This document shows, piece by piece, positions 24,889-34,440 of a DNA stretch of 64,000 bases (position 1 is its first letter; the number at the start of each line of letters is the position of its first letter). The stretch lies in NCBI RefSeq assembly GCF_021134715.1, contig NC_060018.1:11611501-11675500 (forward strand), given 5' to 3'. Made by a program: the position numbers and the translations under genes. The notes under the pieces are model-generated. The model was given only the letters and a program-made list of their open reading frames with translations. It searched no databases and had not been told where the DNA came from. The stretch comes from Daphnia pulex. Taxonomy: Eukaryota; Arthropoda; Branchiopoda; Diplostraca; Daphniidae.

Positions 24889-25340
24889 TGTAATCCACTT
24901 AATTTTGGTCCTTGAAAATTTCCATACCTAATTTCTCCGGATCCGAGGGATGAATTTTTGGGAATGAAACTTTAAACTCGATGGGCTCTATGGACTGTGG
25001 AACACATTCATCCTTTTTTGTTCTTAATTTTTCCATCTCGTGATCTTCTAACAAATCTGGAAAATGTTGTTTGATTGCCAGGTTGTTTAGCAATATGTAT
25101 ACGACTATATTAATTTTAAGCACAGAGTTCCATCCACGACGGATCCACATCAACGTGTGAAACAAGATAAAACGTTCTTATTACTAAATTAAAAATTAGA
25201 AAAGAAAAATACGCTTTGCTCTTAACTGGGATTTTATTTCGAATACTTTTATTTCTTGTATTTCTGTTTAATTATTCAATCCTATCGAACCCATTAACGA
25301 TTCGTTTAGATTCTTAAGCTTACATTTTCCACAATTTGTA

Positions 25341-25413
25341 TGAACGTGCCAGGGATCGAACATGGAATCTCCTGCTCCGTAGGCAGGCGCCTTATCCATT
25401 GGGCCACACATCC
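25341..25413 (-). tRNA. tRNA-Arg(ACG), copy 48, array end
   Basis: Acceptor change (GGATGTG) and the T-stem G to T change. Its upstream flank is no longer the array unit but resembles the flank of the tRNA at 39841 (shared GGTTCAGTTTAGTA), marking the original cassette border. Confidence 0.65.
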
Positions 25414-25797
25414 GTTGCAATATCCGTAACGTGTTCCTTCATTAATATTATTTGCTTTCTATCCTGGGTGGATTTTTTTTGTATAAAAAATTCAACTCGA
25501 TAGGCGTCGATAGGTTTTATAGTGTATGGTTCAGTTTAGTATACATGTTTCTTTGCTTAAGTAATATTTTAGTCAACTGGTTGGAAAATAATATCCGGTG
25601 TATTGTAATCTTATGTTGAATGTTGATCTATTGAATTGTCTTTGTCTTTTTGTCAGTCGCACTCCGAACTCCAAGGATTCAGGTAACGCGCTAACTGCGG
25701 GACGAATACTACAAATCTTCAATCAGTTTTTACGCAAAGGTCAAGATAGACTGTCTTTGCTGTTGAGCCGTACCGTTGTTGACAAGCATTTTCGAAG
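25414..25797. other. Spacer between array end and P1
   Basis: No gene seen. The right part (about 25578-25797) matches 37430-37648, the leader of P2. The left part matches the flank of the tRNA at 39841, so this is the cassette's tRNA-to-gene spacer. Confidence 0.6.
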
Positions 25798-27605
25798 ATG
25801 GAACGCCGTGCTAGGAGGTATCTTACTCGATATTATTTTTTTTTTACGGGGAGTCAATGGGGTTGTCCTCAACCGTCACAAACGTCATTTTTTTAAATGT
25901 TAGTATATGTTAGTTCTCTTCTCTACCGGCCTATTAAGTACCTAATAAATTTTAGTCGAAATATTTTCACATATTTTAATAGTTAGTTTAAATGAGTATA
26001 GGCTCTTGTGAGTGCTGGTGAGTAGTATTTAAAATAGCTTTCTTTGCGCAATGTCGTAGGTCGTACCCGAAAGATTATTGGGATGACAACGCACATTGAG
26101 ATAGTTGGAACATATATGCCCAAATGAATCAGGGTGATACGTTGTTTAAATAGTTTACCCAAAATCGAACGATAACGAAATTTAAAAATAAAAAAATAAC
26201 CGGATTTATCTACCAACATTTTTAATGTTTATTAAAGGACAACATTCACTCGGATCAACCCTGACACCAAATTTCTGGATGACGAAGACGTTGAGGGGGT
26301 ACATCTTGTTCATGACTTTGACCTGGTTCGTGAAATGCAAGTGCGTTTGGGAAAATTCGCCAAAGGTCAGGCTGTTTTTTTCCCTGTAATGTGGCCCGTC
26401 TCCTTGTCCATGAAGAACGTCCAGTCGCTTGCATCGAAGCCTTATGTGGTGGGACCCAAGCCATCCGGACCGCGGTTTCTTCTTTACATTGATTCTTCCA
26501 GGGATATTTTCCTGGAGAATATGACGCAACACATTTTTCGTGTCGACGAAGATCACGCCATCAAGATAGAAACGTTTGACGGGAGACCAATCACCGACAC
26601 TGTTCTCGATGGGGTCATATCAAGAGAGAAATCAGATGATGATGCCAGTTGTAATGGAAATATTAAGGAAGACGGAACTACCGGAAAATTGAAGTTTGTA
26701 ATTCTGGACGCAATCAGGTGCAGCGGAAATGACCTGACTGGTTTGAACATCCTTGAACGAATCGCTTTTGTCAGGGTATAAGTTATTAATCTGTTTGGAT
26801 TCGAATCATGTTTCTGATTACCTTCTGATTTTTGTGACAACAGGAAGAGATCATAATACCGATGACGTATACCATGGGAAAAGAGAACGAGGCATTTGAC
26901 TTGGATATCGTCGAATATGAGGAAGCACACAGGACGGAAAATTTCTTGTCTGTTGAATACGCTCAGCGTTTCAAATATCCGTTGGATTTTTTTATTTTTT
27001 ATCCAAAAAAGAAGGTTAATTAATCCACTGGCTTTTTCTTGTTGGTCTCTCCGTAATTTTTCCCCCTTTCATTATAAAGGGCTACAAATGCGACTCCAAA
27101 TCCAACCACAATTTTAAGTGGCAGGAAAATGACAATCAAAAATGCAGTTTTCGACTTAAAATTCCAAAAGGAATAAAAAAGTGATGAAACAACCAATTTG
27201 TTAAAAATTTGAATTTGAATTGAATTTCCTAGTTCGTTAATATTTTTAGTCCGACAGAGGCCGAGCTTCATGTAGGGGGCCCAAAAACGAAATTCGAAAT
27301 CAAATACGACATGATTAGACTGACAGATGAAATGAAAATGCTGGACGGATGCATTATTGATTGCCGCTATTTTGATCACCAATGGATCTTCATCAAGCAG
27401 CGCCATGACCGTAATCATCCCAATGGAAGTGAGGCAGTTAAGGGTAAACTCAGCTCTTTACATTTGTCGTCAAACGGAGATTTTAGTTTCCTTCTAGTGC
27501 TGATCTTTTTTTTACTTTTTTCTAGGGAAAATGGAAGCGCTTGAAAATCAAGTTTATCGTGATTTTCTTCTGACACATTTAAATATTGCTAGAGGTTTGG
27601 AGTAA
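25798..27605 (+). CDS. Capping guanylyltransferase-like protein P1
   Basis: Proposed exons 25798-25883, 26238-26775, 26844-27014, 27080-27180, 27250-27443 and 27526-27605 (phases agree, 389 aa). The order of conserved blocks follows the guanylyltransferase and OB-fold parts of metazoan mRNA-capping enzyme: FPVMWPVSLS, PYVVGPKPSGPRF (motif I region), TVLDGVI (motif IV region), GYKC..FKWQEND (V/VI region), IKYDMIRLTDEMK, WIFIKQRHDRNHPNG. The N-terminal RNA triphosphatase domain of metazoan capping enzymes is absent, replaced by a short basic stretch. Motif I reads K-P-S-G where the family has KxDG, motif IV has lost its Glu, and motif VI has WQ for WK, so transferase activity is doubtful. Exon 1 contains an in-frame insertion of about 48 nt relative to P2, and its donor (GTCATT) is weak. 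Its role is unknown. Confidence 0.6.
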
Positions 27606-27954
27606 AATTGTTGGTTTGCCAGGTTTGCCTAGCAATGGGTCGAGTTTATGTAGACGTAGTTATAATATCAATCATCGAGTCGATATTCTACAATAATATC
27701 GTAATTATATAATCAAACATTATATACTTTGTCCAATTAACAAAAATAAAAAAATGCACTGGTAATTTAAACAATATTTCAATTTATTTTTGCAAAAAAA
27801 GCGCCTAGTCAATGGCGAATTGATAATGTTGTAAAAGGGCGAACAAGGAAACCGGCAATGTAAATACACAACCAATGTGGCTGGCAGGAGGATCAACAGC
27901 GAAGGAGGGGGGGGAGGAGCGATTTCTTATTGAGCGATTTCTTCGAGCGATTAT
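27606..27954. other. P1 3' flank and P5 leader remnants
   Basis: No gene. 27606-27660 matches the 3' flank of P2. 27780-27950 matches 49140-49300 downstream of P4 (AAAAAAGCGCCTAGT, AATGTGGCTGGCAGGA), a conserved cassette tail. Confidence 0.6.
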
Positions 27955-27990
27955 AAACTTACAGAGGAAATTAAAAAACTGGACGGGTGC
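27955..27990 (+). pseudogene. Capping guanylyltransferase-like P5, left fragment
   Basis: CTTACAGAGGAAATTAAAAA and the following GGACGG match exon 5 of P4 (IRLTEEIKTLDG). The exon stops at the retrotransposon's left LTR and resumes at 33547. Upstream exons are missing, so P5 was already a fragment. Confidence 0.75.
27986..27990 (+). repeat. Target-site duplication GGTGC (left)
   Basis: Five bases repeated at 33547-33551 on the other side of the LTR element. A 5-bp duplication is usual for Ty3/gypsy integration. Confidence 0.85.
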
Positions 27991-28119
27991 TAGAATGAAG
28001 TCTGAAAGAGGCTGAATTCGAGAGCGATACAGGTGTGTATTCTCTCTACCAACGAGACGAGACCAACTGATCTTGTGATCAGAGGGAGGGGAGGGGGGCG
28101 ACGTTGCCGAGTCATAGCA
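27991..28119 (-). repeat. 3' LTR of the retrotransposon
   Basis: 129 bp, identical to 33418-33546. On the minus strand it begins TGCTATGA and ends TTCATTCTA, so the end is TA and not the usual CA. Confidence 0.9.
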
Positions 28120-28132
28120 TGTCTTTTTCCCC
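28120..28132 (-). other. Polypurine tract
   Basis: On the minus strand GGGGAAAAAGACA directly precedes the 3' LTR, the expected place for the plus-strand primer. Confidence 0.75.
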
Positions 28133-28335
28133 GTACATAAACGGAAAAGAATTTCTGAATTGTGATGTGACGGCGAGAAAACACTCCCAGGGACGAAACA
28201 CGGGGAGCAAATAGATATGGGGAAATTGCTGAATTAAGAAACAAAAACGGGTCTCAAAGCCGACGTAAGAGAAGATGGACTCCAAGGAGAACAACGAACA
28301 AGAGAGACAGAGAAACAAACAGACAAAATATTAAT

Positions 28336-31300
28336 TCAAGAAGCGATCTTGGCGGCCAGGCGACGCGAACGACGGAGAGTGGGCGAAGGCGCTGTCGGAG
28401 GGGCCGGACCAGGCTGCTGGAAGGGGGTAGTCGTAGATGAAGCGCTTGCTGGAGGTTGCGGCTGCGGAATCCGGTGGGAGATGACACGAAGAAAACGCCG
28501 ATTGCGGCGGAACAAACGACCAGCTGGCGTTTTTACGATGTAATCCCGGAATGGCCCCACCTCGACTACGATCCCAGCAGTGGACCAACGTTTTGTTTTA
28601 TGGTCTTGGATGAGCACGCTGTCGCCAATCACCAGGGGAGGAAGGGGGTGCGCGGAACGGTTGAAGTGCTGAATTTGAAGCTCCTTTGCATGTTGCGCAC
28701 GCTTCTCCAATAACTCCGCGGCTTGCTGCCATTTCGGCGCGAATGAACGCCTGTGCGCGGGGAGGAGATCACGCGTTGGGCGGCTGAATACAATTTGTGA
28801 TGGTGAAGCTCCACCCGACATAGGCGCGTTGCGGAAGAGAAGCAAAGCCTTGCCAAACTTGTCCGGGTCGAATGACCCCGACGACCAAGAGCCCGCGATG
28901 AGCTTCTTCATCGATTTGACGGCTGATTCCGCATAGCCATTGGACTGGGGGTGGTGGGGCGATGAACGGCCGTTACTAATATCCCAGTCGCGAAGGAACG
29001 CGAGAAACTCGTCGGACTTGAACTGCGGGCCTCCATCCGACCACAGTTTTACCGGGGCTCCGGCACCGCACGTGAAAAATGAACGGAGGGCGTCGATGAC
29101 ACGTCGCGTTGACGTGTTGGTGTCTGGAAACGGGAAGACTTGAGGCCAACCGCTGAACTGATCGGCCACAATTAAAAAATCACGACCGCGGTATGCGCCG
29201 AGATCGACGAATACAAACTCGAACGGTCTGGAGGCCGGAGCATGGGGAAGAAGAGGCTCCGCCGGATGAGATGGGAGACGCTCTGTGCAAGATGGGCAGG
29301 ACTTCGCGGCCACGACGATATCGTTGTCCATTGAGGGCCAGTAGACGGAGAGACGGGCGCGCTGACGGAGTTTAGTGGCTCCTTGGTGCATTTGAAGTAA
29401 GCGCCGGATGATCTCCTGACGCAAGGAAGTCGGAATGACTACACGGGGGCCAACCAGGATGAGACCCTCCGCGTCGTCGACGGACAGCTGGCTCCGCACC
29501 TGCCAGAATGGACGAAGCTCAAGGGGAAGATTACACTTCTCGTTCGGGAATCCCTCAAGGACTGTTTGGCGGAGGGACAGCATAACCGGATCGGCCGAGG
29601 TAGCCGATGCAACGGAGGACAGCAAAATGTCGGGACTGGCGTCGTTGGAACCCTCCATTGTATCCAATAAACTGATGCGGGCTGAAAACGATTGCGGGCC
29701 CTCCGCGATCTCGTCGGAAGCGGAAGGATGATCAACCGGGGAGCGCGACAGGGCATCAGCCATCACATTGTTCTTCCCCGGCACCCAAATAGCGACGAAG
29801 GAGTAACGCTGCATGGAAAGGCGAAGACGTAGAATTCTGGGATTATCCAGCTTATCCAGGTGATAATCGTTGAGGATCGGAATTAACGGGCGATGATCGG
29901 TAACGAGCTGGAAGGTGGGGAGGCCTTCGAGAAACTGGCGGCATTTGCGCATTGCCCAAGCCGCGGCCAGGCATTCCAGCTCGATCATCGCGTACCTGGA
30001 TTCTGCATCAGATAGGAAACGGGATCCCGCCTGCACGACGTTCCAGCTCCCATCGGCTTTCTGTTGTCGGAGGATGAAACCGAGGCCACGGAGGCGGGAT
30101 GCATCGACGTGAAGTGAGGTTGGGGAAGCCGGGTCGTAAAACGATAATTCGGAAGATGAAGATAGGGACTCACGGGCTGCTTTGAAGTCCTTCTCGTGTT
30201 GCATCGTCCACTCCCACACAAAATCTTTCCGAAGCAGAGGAGCCAGAGGGCGAAGAACGGGGGCCAAGTCGTCCGAAAAGTTTCCCACCTGCTGGCAGAG
30301 CCCGTGGAAGGCTCGCATCTCTGAAACACAAGTGGGAGCCGGGAATTCACGGATGGCCCTCAGTAAATCTGGGCTGGGGCGGAACCCGCTCTCACCTACC
30401 ACGTAGCCACCGAACAACACTGAAGGCTGGGCAAAGACAACCTTGCGAACGTTAATGGCGATCTGGTGATCAGCGGCGAGGCGGAACAGGCGACGGACAA
30501 GGTCCACATGTTCTTCCCAAGTGGCGGAGAAAACCAGGATATCCTCGACGACGCGGCGACAGTTCGGGAAATCGTCGAAAATGTTTGCGAGACGTCTACC
30601 GTAGTCATCGCCAGCTAACGAAACGCCGAACGGGAGACGGTTGTACTTGTAACGGCCTAACGGTGTGGAGAACGTCGTCATGGCACTTGACTCCTCATCC
30701 AGCTCCACCTGGTGATAGCCCTTCAGGGCATCAATGACGGTGAAAAACTTCATCCCCGTTGGAATGGTCCGGACCGCCTGGAACGGAGTCGGGGAATCAA
30801 AGGTGGGCCGGATGATGCAGCGGTTGAGCGACGTAAAGTCGCCGCAAATGCGGATTCCGCCATCGTCCTTTGGGACAATAACGATTGGGTGGACCCACAA
30901 TGTCGGCTCAGGCACTTTGCTAATGATGCCCTGGTCTTCCAGCGAGTCCAGCTCCTGTTTAACCCGCGGCATGAGAGGCACTGCAATGGGACGGGACCCG
31001 CGGATGGCAGAAGGGACAGCACCCTCCTTTAATTGAAAGTGGCACGGAGGACCACGCATGGGCCGGCACACTCCGTCGAAAATTGAAGGGCATTCCGCCA
31101 TAAGAACGCGCAATGTAGCCATGGCGTCATCACGTGGGGCTGAAGCTGGCAAAGGCGGAGGCATAACCGCGGCTAACATGCATGAATGCGGATACTGTGC
31201 CGGTAGCATGCCGAATTGTTTTTGAGAAGCCTTGGAGAGTACAGGCTGTTGAAGGTCACGGAGGACATGGATGGCTGTGGCCACGGGGAGGGATGATCCA

Positions 31301-32418
31301 CCGGACCAAGACAACGTGGCCGGGAAGTGACCAAGCGACGAAATAGCAGCCCCGGTGGCCGTGACTGCGTTTGGTCCGCCCTCAATGAGTTGAACGTGGT
31401 TGAAGTGGCTCCTATACATGGCGGCCGGGATGGCATCAATCGACGCCCCGGAGTCAGGGAGCACACGGATGAAAATACTGGAGTTGCTGGAAGCCGGGAA
31501 GACGCCAAGCTCGACCATGTCATCAGGAATGATGGAACAGATTGTGATGCTTCCAGCCATCTCAGGTTTCGGGGTTGAACTGCCGCCTTGGGTGCATACG
31601 GCCTGAAAGTGGCCCGTTTTGTGGCAACCTAGGCATTCCTTGCCGAAGGCGGGGCAATCTTCTTTAGCGTGACGAGAGGCTGACCCGCAATTCCAACATC
31701 CATACGGCTTAGTTCCAGGCGGATGCCAACGAGCTGCTGGACGTCCGCGCTGCTGATCCCGGTGTTGAGTGGCCGGCTTGCCCATAGGTGGTTTGGCTGC
31801 CGGAGTCTTTAGCTGGTGGACGGGGGCTGCACCACCCTGTTTGATGGTGGACGCCTGAAGCCGGGTGGCCTCCGCTGTACGGAGTGTTGTTAGCGCCCGA
31901 TCCAGGGTTAAATTGGCTCCCCGCTCCAGTAGCTTACGGCGTACCTCGTCGTCGAAAACGCCAAAGACAACTTGGCCCAAAATGCGCGTGTTCTGGCAGG
32001 CGGCACAGCAATCTTTCTCGAACTCACATTTGCGCGCGAGATCACGCAAATCGCTGAGCCAGGAATCGGACGATTCAGTGTCACGCTGGACACGGGATGA
32101 GAATTTCTGGCGCCATACATGGCAATTCCGACCCGCATTGCACCTCTCCTGCAGCTTTCCAATGATGACGTCGGCATCTTTCAACTCGGTGGCTGTCAAG
32201 CCCATGGTGAGCACGGCTTTCAGCGTGGCATTGGAGAGGCAGGATAGTAAGATGTTGGCAACATATTCCGGTCGATCCGCTTGCGGCAGCGCAGTGTTGA
32301 TGGTTGACAGAGCAAGGAATATATTCCACTGCTGGTGCCAGATCTCGAAGGAGTCTTTGAATTCCTCGATGTCTAGTGGAGGCGGCACGCCGTACGGCTT
32401 GAATGGCTTGGGAGGCAT
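28336..32418 (-). CDS. Retrotransposon Gag-Pol polyprotein
   Basis: 1,360 codons from ATG at 32418 (the frame is open 18 codons further up to a GTG, but the ATG before CCTCCCAAG is the natural start). Approximate order: Gag-like region 1-235; two zinc knuckles 240-276 (CWNCGSASRHAKEDC, CLGCHKTGHFQAVC); aspartic protease near 322 (LPDSGAS); reverse transcriptase 490-660 with motif A FFTVIDALKGYHQ and motif B YNRLPFGVS; RNase H 770-875 (LHVDAS, ELECLAA, TDHRPL); integrase 1010-1230 with Asp-Asp-35-Glu residues in VFVDLG, WSDGGPQF and NGYAES. Motif C reads VVEDIL where xxDD is expected, replacing the first catalytic Asp by Glu. Gag and Pol are in one frame without a shift. Confidence 0.93.
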   Translation of the reverse strand: MPPKPFKPYGVPPPLDIEEFKDSFEIWHQQWNIFLALSTINTALPQADRPEYVANILLSCLSNATLKAVLTMGLTATELKDADVIIGKLQERCNAGRNCHVWRQKFSSRVQRDTESSDSWLSDLRDLARKCEFEKDCCAACQNTRILGQVVFGVFDDEVRRKLLERGANLTLDRALTTLRTAEATRLQASTIKQGGAAPVHQLKTPAAKPPMGKPATQHRDQQRGRPAARWHPPGTKPYGCWNCGSASRHAKEDCPAFGKECLGCHKTGHFQAVCTQGGSSTPKPEMAGSITICSIIPDDMVELGVFPASSNSSIFIRVLPDSGASIDAIPAAMYRSHFNHVQLIEGGPNAVTATGAAISSLGHFPATLSWSGGSSLPVATAIHVLRDLQQPVLSKASQKQFGMLPAQYPHSCMLAAVMPPPLPASAPRDDAMATLRVLMAECPSIFDGVCRPMRGPPCHFQLKEGAVPSAIRGSRPIAVPLMPRVKQELDSLEDQGIISKVPEPTLWVHPIVIVPKDDGGIRICGDFTSLNRCIIRPTFDSPTPFQAVRTIPTGMKFFTVIDALKGYHQVELDEESSAMTTFSTPLGRYKYNRLPFGVSLAGDDYGRRLANIFDDFPNCRRVVEDILVFSATWEEHVDLVRRLFRLAADHQIAINVRKVVFAQPSVLFGGYVVGESGFRPSPDLLRAIREFPAPTCVSEMRAFHGLCQQVGNFSDDLAPVLRPLAPLLRKDFVWEWTMQHEKDFKAARESLSSSSELSFYDPASPTSLHVDASRLRGLGFILRQQKADGSWNVVQAGSRFLSDAESRYAMIELECLAAAWAMRKCRQFLEGLPTFQLVTDHRPLIPILNDYHLDKLDNPRILRLRLSMQRYSFVAIWVPGKNNVMADALSRSPVDHPSASDEIAEGPQSFSARISLLDTMEGSNDASPDILLSSVASATSADPVMLSLRQTVLEGFPNEKCNLPLELRPFWQVRSQLSVDDAEGLILVGPRVVIPTSLRQEIIRRLLQMHQGATKLRQRARLSVYWPSMDNDIVVAAKSCPSCTERLPSHPAEPLLPHAPASRPFEFVFVDLGAYRGRDFLIVADQFSGWPQVFPFPDTNTSTRRVIDALRSFFTCGAGAPVKLWSDGGPQFKSDEFLAFLRDWDISNGRSSPHHPQSNGYAESAVKSMKKLIAGSWSSGSFDPDKFGKALLLFRNAPMSGGASPSQIVFSRPTRDLLPAHRRSFAPKWQQAAELLEKRAQHAKELQIQHFNRSAHPLPPLVIGDSVLIQDHKTKRWSTAGIVVEVGPFRDYIVKTPAGRLFRRNRRFLRVISHRIPQPQPPASASSTTTPFQQPGPAPPTAPSPTLRRSRRLAAKIAS

Positions 32419-33399
32419 GGCGGGACACGGATTAACCCAAGACCTGGGCGACACGAGGGAATCACTGAACACTGCACGAAGGGTGGCACCGGCGTAGGAT
32501 GATCACGACAGCGGAACGAATGGAGGAATGAATCACGTCGGGTGGGAGAATTGAAACACGCAGGTGAACGACGATGAATCGAGGAGCAGGAAACAAAAAA
32601 TGAATTGAATGAAGAGAGCGTGTAGGGTTGAATTGGCAATGAGTGGTCGAAACGAGGGCGTGAAACAAGAAAACAGCACACTAGAGAACCGAAGGGACGG
32701 CAATGTGGAGATATGTGACGATAGGGGGCTGAATAGTGGGAGCAACTAAACCGCGGGATGAAATCCGCGTGGAACGGGTGGACGCGGAATAATTACGGCC
32801 ATCAAACAAAACACAAACGAATATATGACGATAGGGGGTGGAATGGTGGGAGAAACTAAACCGCGGGATGAAATCCGCGTGGAACGGGTGGACGTGGAAT
32901 GAATACGGCCAACAATTAAAAAGAAACAAATGGATTATCAGCAATAGAGACAGCCAAGAGAGAATCGAAATGAGAAAAAAAAATGGTGGGCACGCAACAT
33001 GTGGGCCCTCTGTAAGGCGGAAAAAACTTGCGTATGAACGGTAGAGAAAGAAAAAAATGGTGGGCACGCAACATGTGGGCCCCTCAGTAAAGACACGACA
33101 ATGAATCACAAAAAAAAAAAAATGAAATATGAAAAACAGTGGGTGAATGTGTGCAATAGTCCAACTATGAACGACGGAATGGATGACTCGCAGGACCACA
33201 AACGAACTCAATACTCAGCACACAACACAAAGGAAACAAGATGGCGGCCCCCACAAACCACGCTGGTTGCTGGGAGGGGGGTGGTTAGCAGCAATGGGCG
33301 CACCCAAGGGCCGGGGAAATCAACACAACACAAAATAAAATTGAACGAAAACACGGAGGGATGGATTGACGAGAGCAGGGAGAACGAAAAGGCTCGAAA
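32419..33399 (-). other. Retrotransposon 5' leader
   Basis: About 980 bp between the primer-binding site and gag-pol with no convincing coding frame. Holds two pairs of direct repeats: 32711-32800 with 32821-32910 (period 110), and about 32980-33013 with 33050-33093 (ATGGTGGGCACGCAACATGT, period 70). Confidence 0.75.
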
Positions 33400-33417
33400 A
33401 CAAAATCAACTGCGCCA
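33400..33417 (-). other. Primer-binding site
   Basis: On the minus strand TGGCGCAGTTGATTTTG follows the 5' LTR directly. TGG pairs with a tRNA CCA end. The first nine bases resemble complements of arthropod tRNA-Ser 3' ends, but the match does not extend further, so the primer tRNA is left open. Confidence 0.6.
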
Positions 33418-33546
33418 TAGAATGAAGTCTGAAAGAGGCTGAATTCGAGAGCGATACAGGTGTGTATTCTCTCTACCAACGAGACGAGACCAACTGATCT
33501 TGTGATCAGAGGGAGGGGAGGGGGGCGACGTTGCCGAGTCATAGCA
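33418..33546 (-). repeat. 5' LTR of the retrotransposon
   Basis: 129 bp, identical base for base to the 3' LTR. It is short for an LTR and has no obvious TATA box. Confidence 0.9.
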
Positions 33547-33551
33547 GGTGC
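33547..33551 (+). repeat. Target-site duplication GGTGC (right)
   Basis: Matches 27986-27990. Confidence 0.85.
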
Positions 33552-33800
33552 ATTATTGATTGCCGCTACTTTGAAAACACCAATGGATCTTCATCAGCAC
33601 TCAGCGCTACGACCGCAATCATCCCAATGGAAGGCGCGCAATTAAAGGTAAACTGAACATTTTACAATTGACGTCAGACTAAAATTTTTACTTTCCTTAT
33701 ATGGATTTCTATTGCCATAGGGAAAATGGAAGCGCTAGAAAATGCCGTTTCTCGTGATCTTCTCCTGGCTACTCTAGAAAATTCTAGAGGTTTGGAATAA
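33547..33800 (+). pseudogene. Capping guanylyltransferase-like P5, right fragment
   Basis: Continues exon 5 after the retrotransposon (GCATTATTGATTGCCGCTAC) to a donor at 33648, then last exon 33721-33800 ending TAA (MEALENAVSRDLLL, NSRGLE). Exon 5 has extra bases after TTTGAA and in TCATCAGCACTCAGCG, so the frame was broken independently of the insertion. Confidence 0.8.
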
Positions 33801-34226
33801 AATTGTTTTCCCCTTCGGTTTGTCTCGTTCTTTGTTCATGGTTTCATCAATTTCGCCCATCAGAAGTTCATCCGCGATTATTAATATAAAAACAAAATAA
33901 GACATTCCCATTAGGTTACAAAAATCTAAGCAAAGAAACAAACAAGCCAAAACGCTGAAGTGGAAAAATGATCCTGCTCTTCATTTAGATTCATTACTAT
34001 TCCGCTCTATTTCTTGTAATCTTGTTTGATCTACTGTGTGAATCAACAAAGTGGCATTTTTTTAAAGTAAACTATTTACTTATTGACTATTTCCTGAACA
34101 ATCATTAGAAATACACTAAGTTGAGCTAGGAAATGTGTCTTTTTTCTCTATAAAATACTTCCCAATGATTTGAATAATAAATGTTCGGAACTGAATAGAA
34201 TCCGAATAAATTGTTAGATGGTAAGA
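33801..34226. other. Cassette spacer
   Basis: No gene. 34115-34226 matches 39740-39840 (CTAGGAAATGTGTCTTTTTT), the shared 3' flank of the tRNAs at 34227 and 39841. Confidence 0.6.
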
Positions 34227-34299
34227 TGAACGTGCCAGGGATCGAACCTGGAATCTCCTGCTCCGTAGGCAGGCGCCTTATCCATTGGGCCACACGTCC
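34227..34299 (-). tRNA. tRNA-Arg(ACG), dispersed copy 49
   Basis: Consensus sequence. The upstream flank holds a diverged version of the array's exon-like stretch, making this locus the nearest outside relative of the array unit. First TTTT in the 3' flank is about 80 nt away. Confidence 0.9.
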
Positions 34300-34440
34300 T
34301 ATGGGAGAGCCGTTTTTTCCCTCTTGTAAAATTTCCGCACGTAGTTTCTCCGGATCCCACTGATGAATTTTTTTGGGTAGGATACGTTTGAAAGTGTCCA
34401 GAGAATTAATGTCAAATATGTTCAAATATTTGAATAGCTT
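34300..34440 (-). other. Diverged copy of the array's exon-like stretch
   Basis: On the minus strand reads FKRILPKKIHQWDPEKLRAE and ILQEGKN directly before the tRNA, aligning with FKVSFPKIHPSDPEKLGMEIFKD of the array. Only the end of the array's frame is preserved here. Confidence 0.5.

Larger units (their letters stand above)
13714..25413 (-). repeat. tRNA-Arg tandem array, block C (23 copies, minus strand)
   Basis: Units of 523-528 bp. The first units mirror the last units of block B about an axis at 13222 (12585-12657 with 13787-13859; 12060-12132 with 14312-14384). Near-identity outside the foldback runs about 670 bp, with a CG-to-CA change in the GGATCCGAG stretch (13911-13916 region). 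Towards the right the units become almost identical B-type copies, including a repeated multi-unit block in which the same 2-nt tRNA deletion recurs (22195 and 23768, about 1,573 bp or three units apart). This indicates recent homogenisation. The array ends with the tRNA at 25341. Confidence 0.93.
27991..33546 (-). mobile_element. Complete Ty3/gypsy-type LTR retrotransposon
   Basis: A 5,556-bp element on the minus strand with two identical 129-bp LTRs, target duplication GGTGC, primer-binding site, polypurine tract and one long gag-pol frame without stops. Domain order protease, reverse transcriptase, RNase H, integrase places it in Ty3/gypsy. No envelope frame is present. It interrupts pseudogene P5. 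Identical LTRs indicate recent insertion. Confidence 0.93.

Noticed and set aside
1638-25165. 88-codon frames in the array as real protein genes
   Set aside because: They start at TTG in most copies, exist only in B-type units created by a 2-nt loss, and are as similar in DNA as the non-coding trailer. They are kept by homogenisation, not evident selection.
1-25413. CRISPR array
   Set aside because: Repeats are 525 bp, contain a folded eukaryotic tRNA, and have no short repeat-spacer pattern or cas genes.
26206-26556. Antisense frames opposite exon 2 of each capping-like gene (also near 38031, 41532, 47569)
   Set aside because: They recur only because the sense exon is conserved; they have no independent start context or homology.
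31865-32497. 210-codon plus-strand frame over the retrotransposon
   Set aside because: Lies antisense to the Gag coding region, which has clear zinc knuckles; its length reflects GC-rich codon use of the sense frame.
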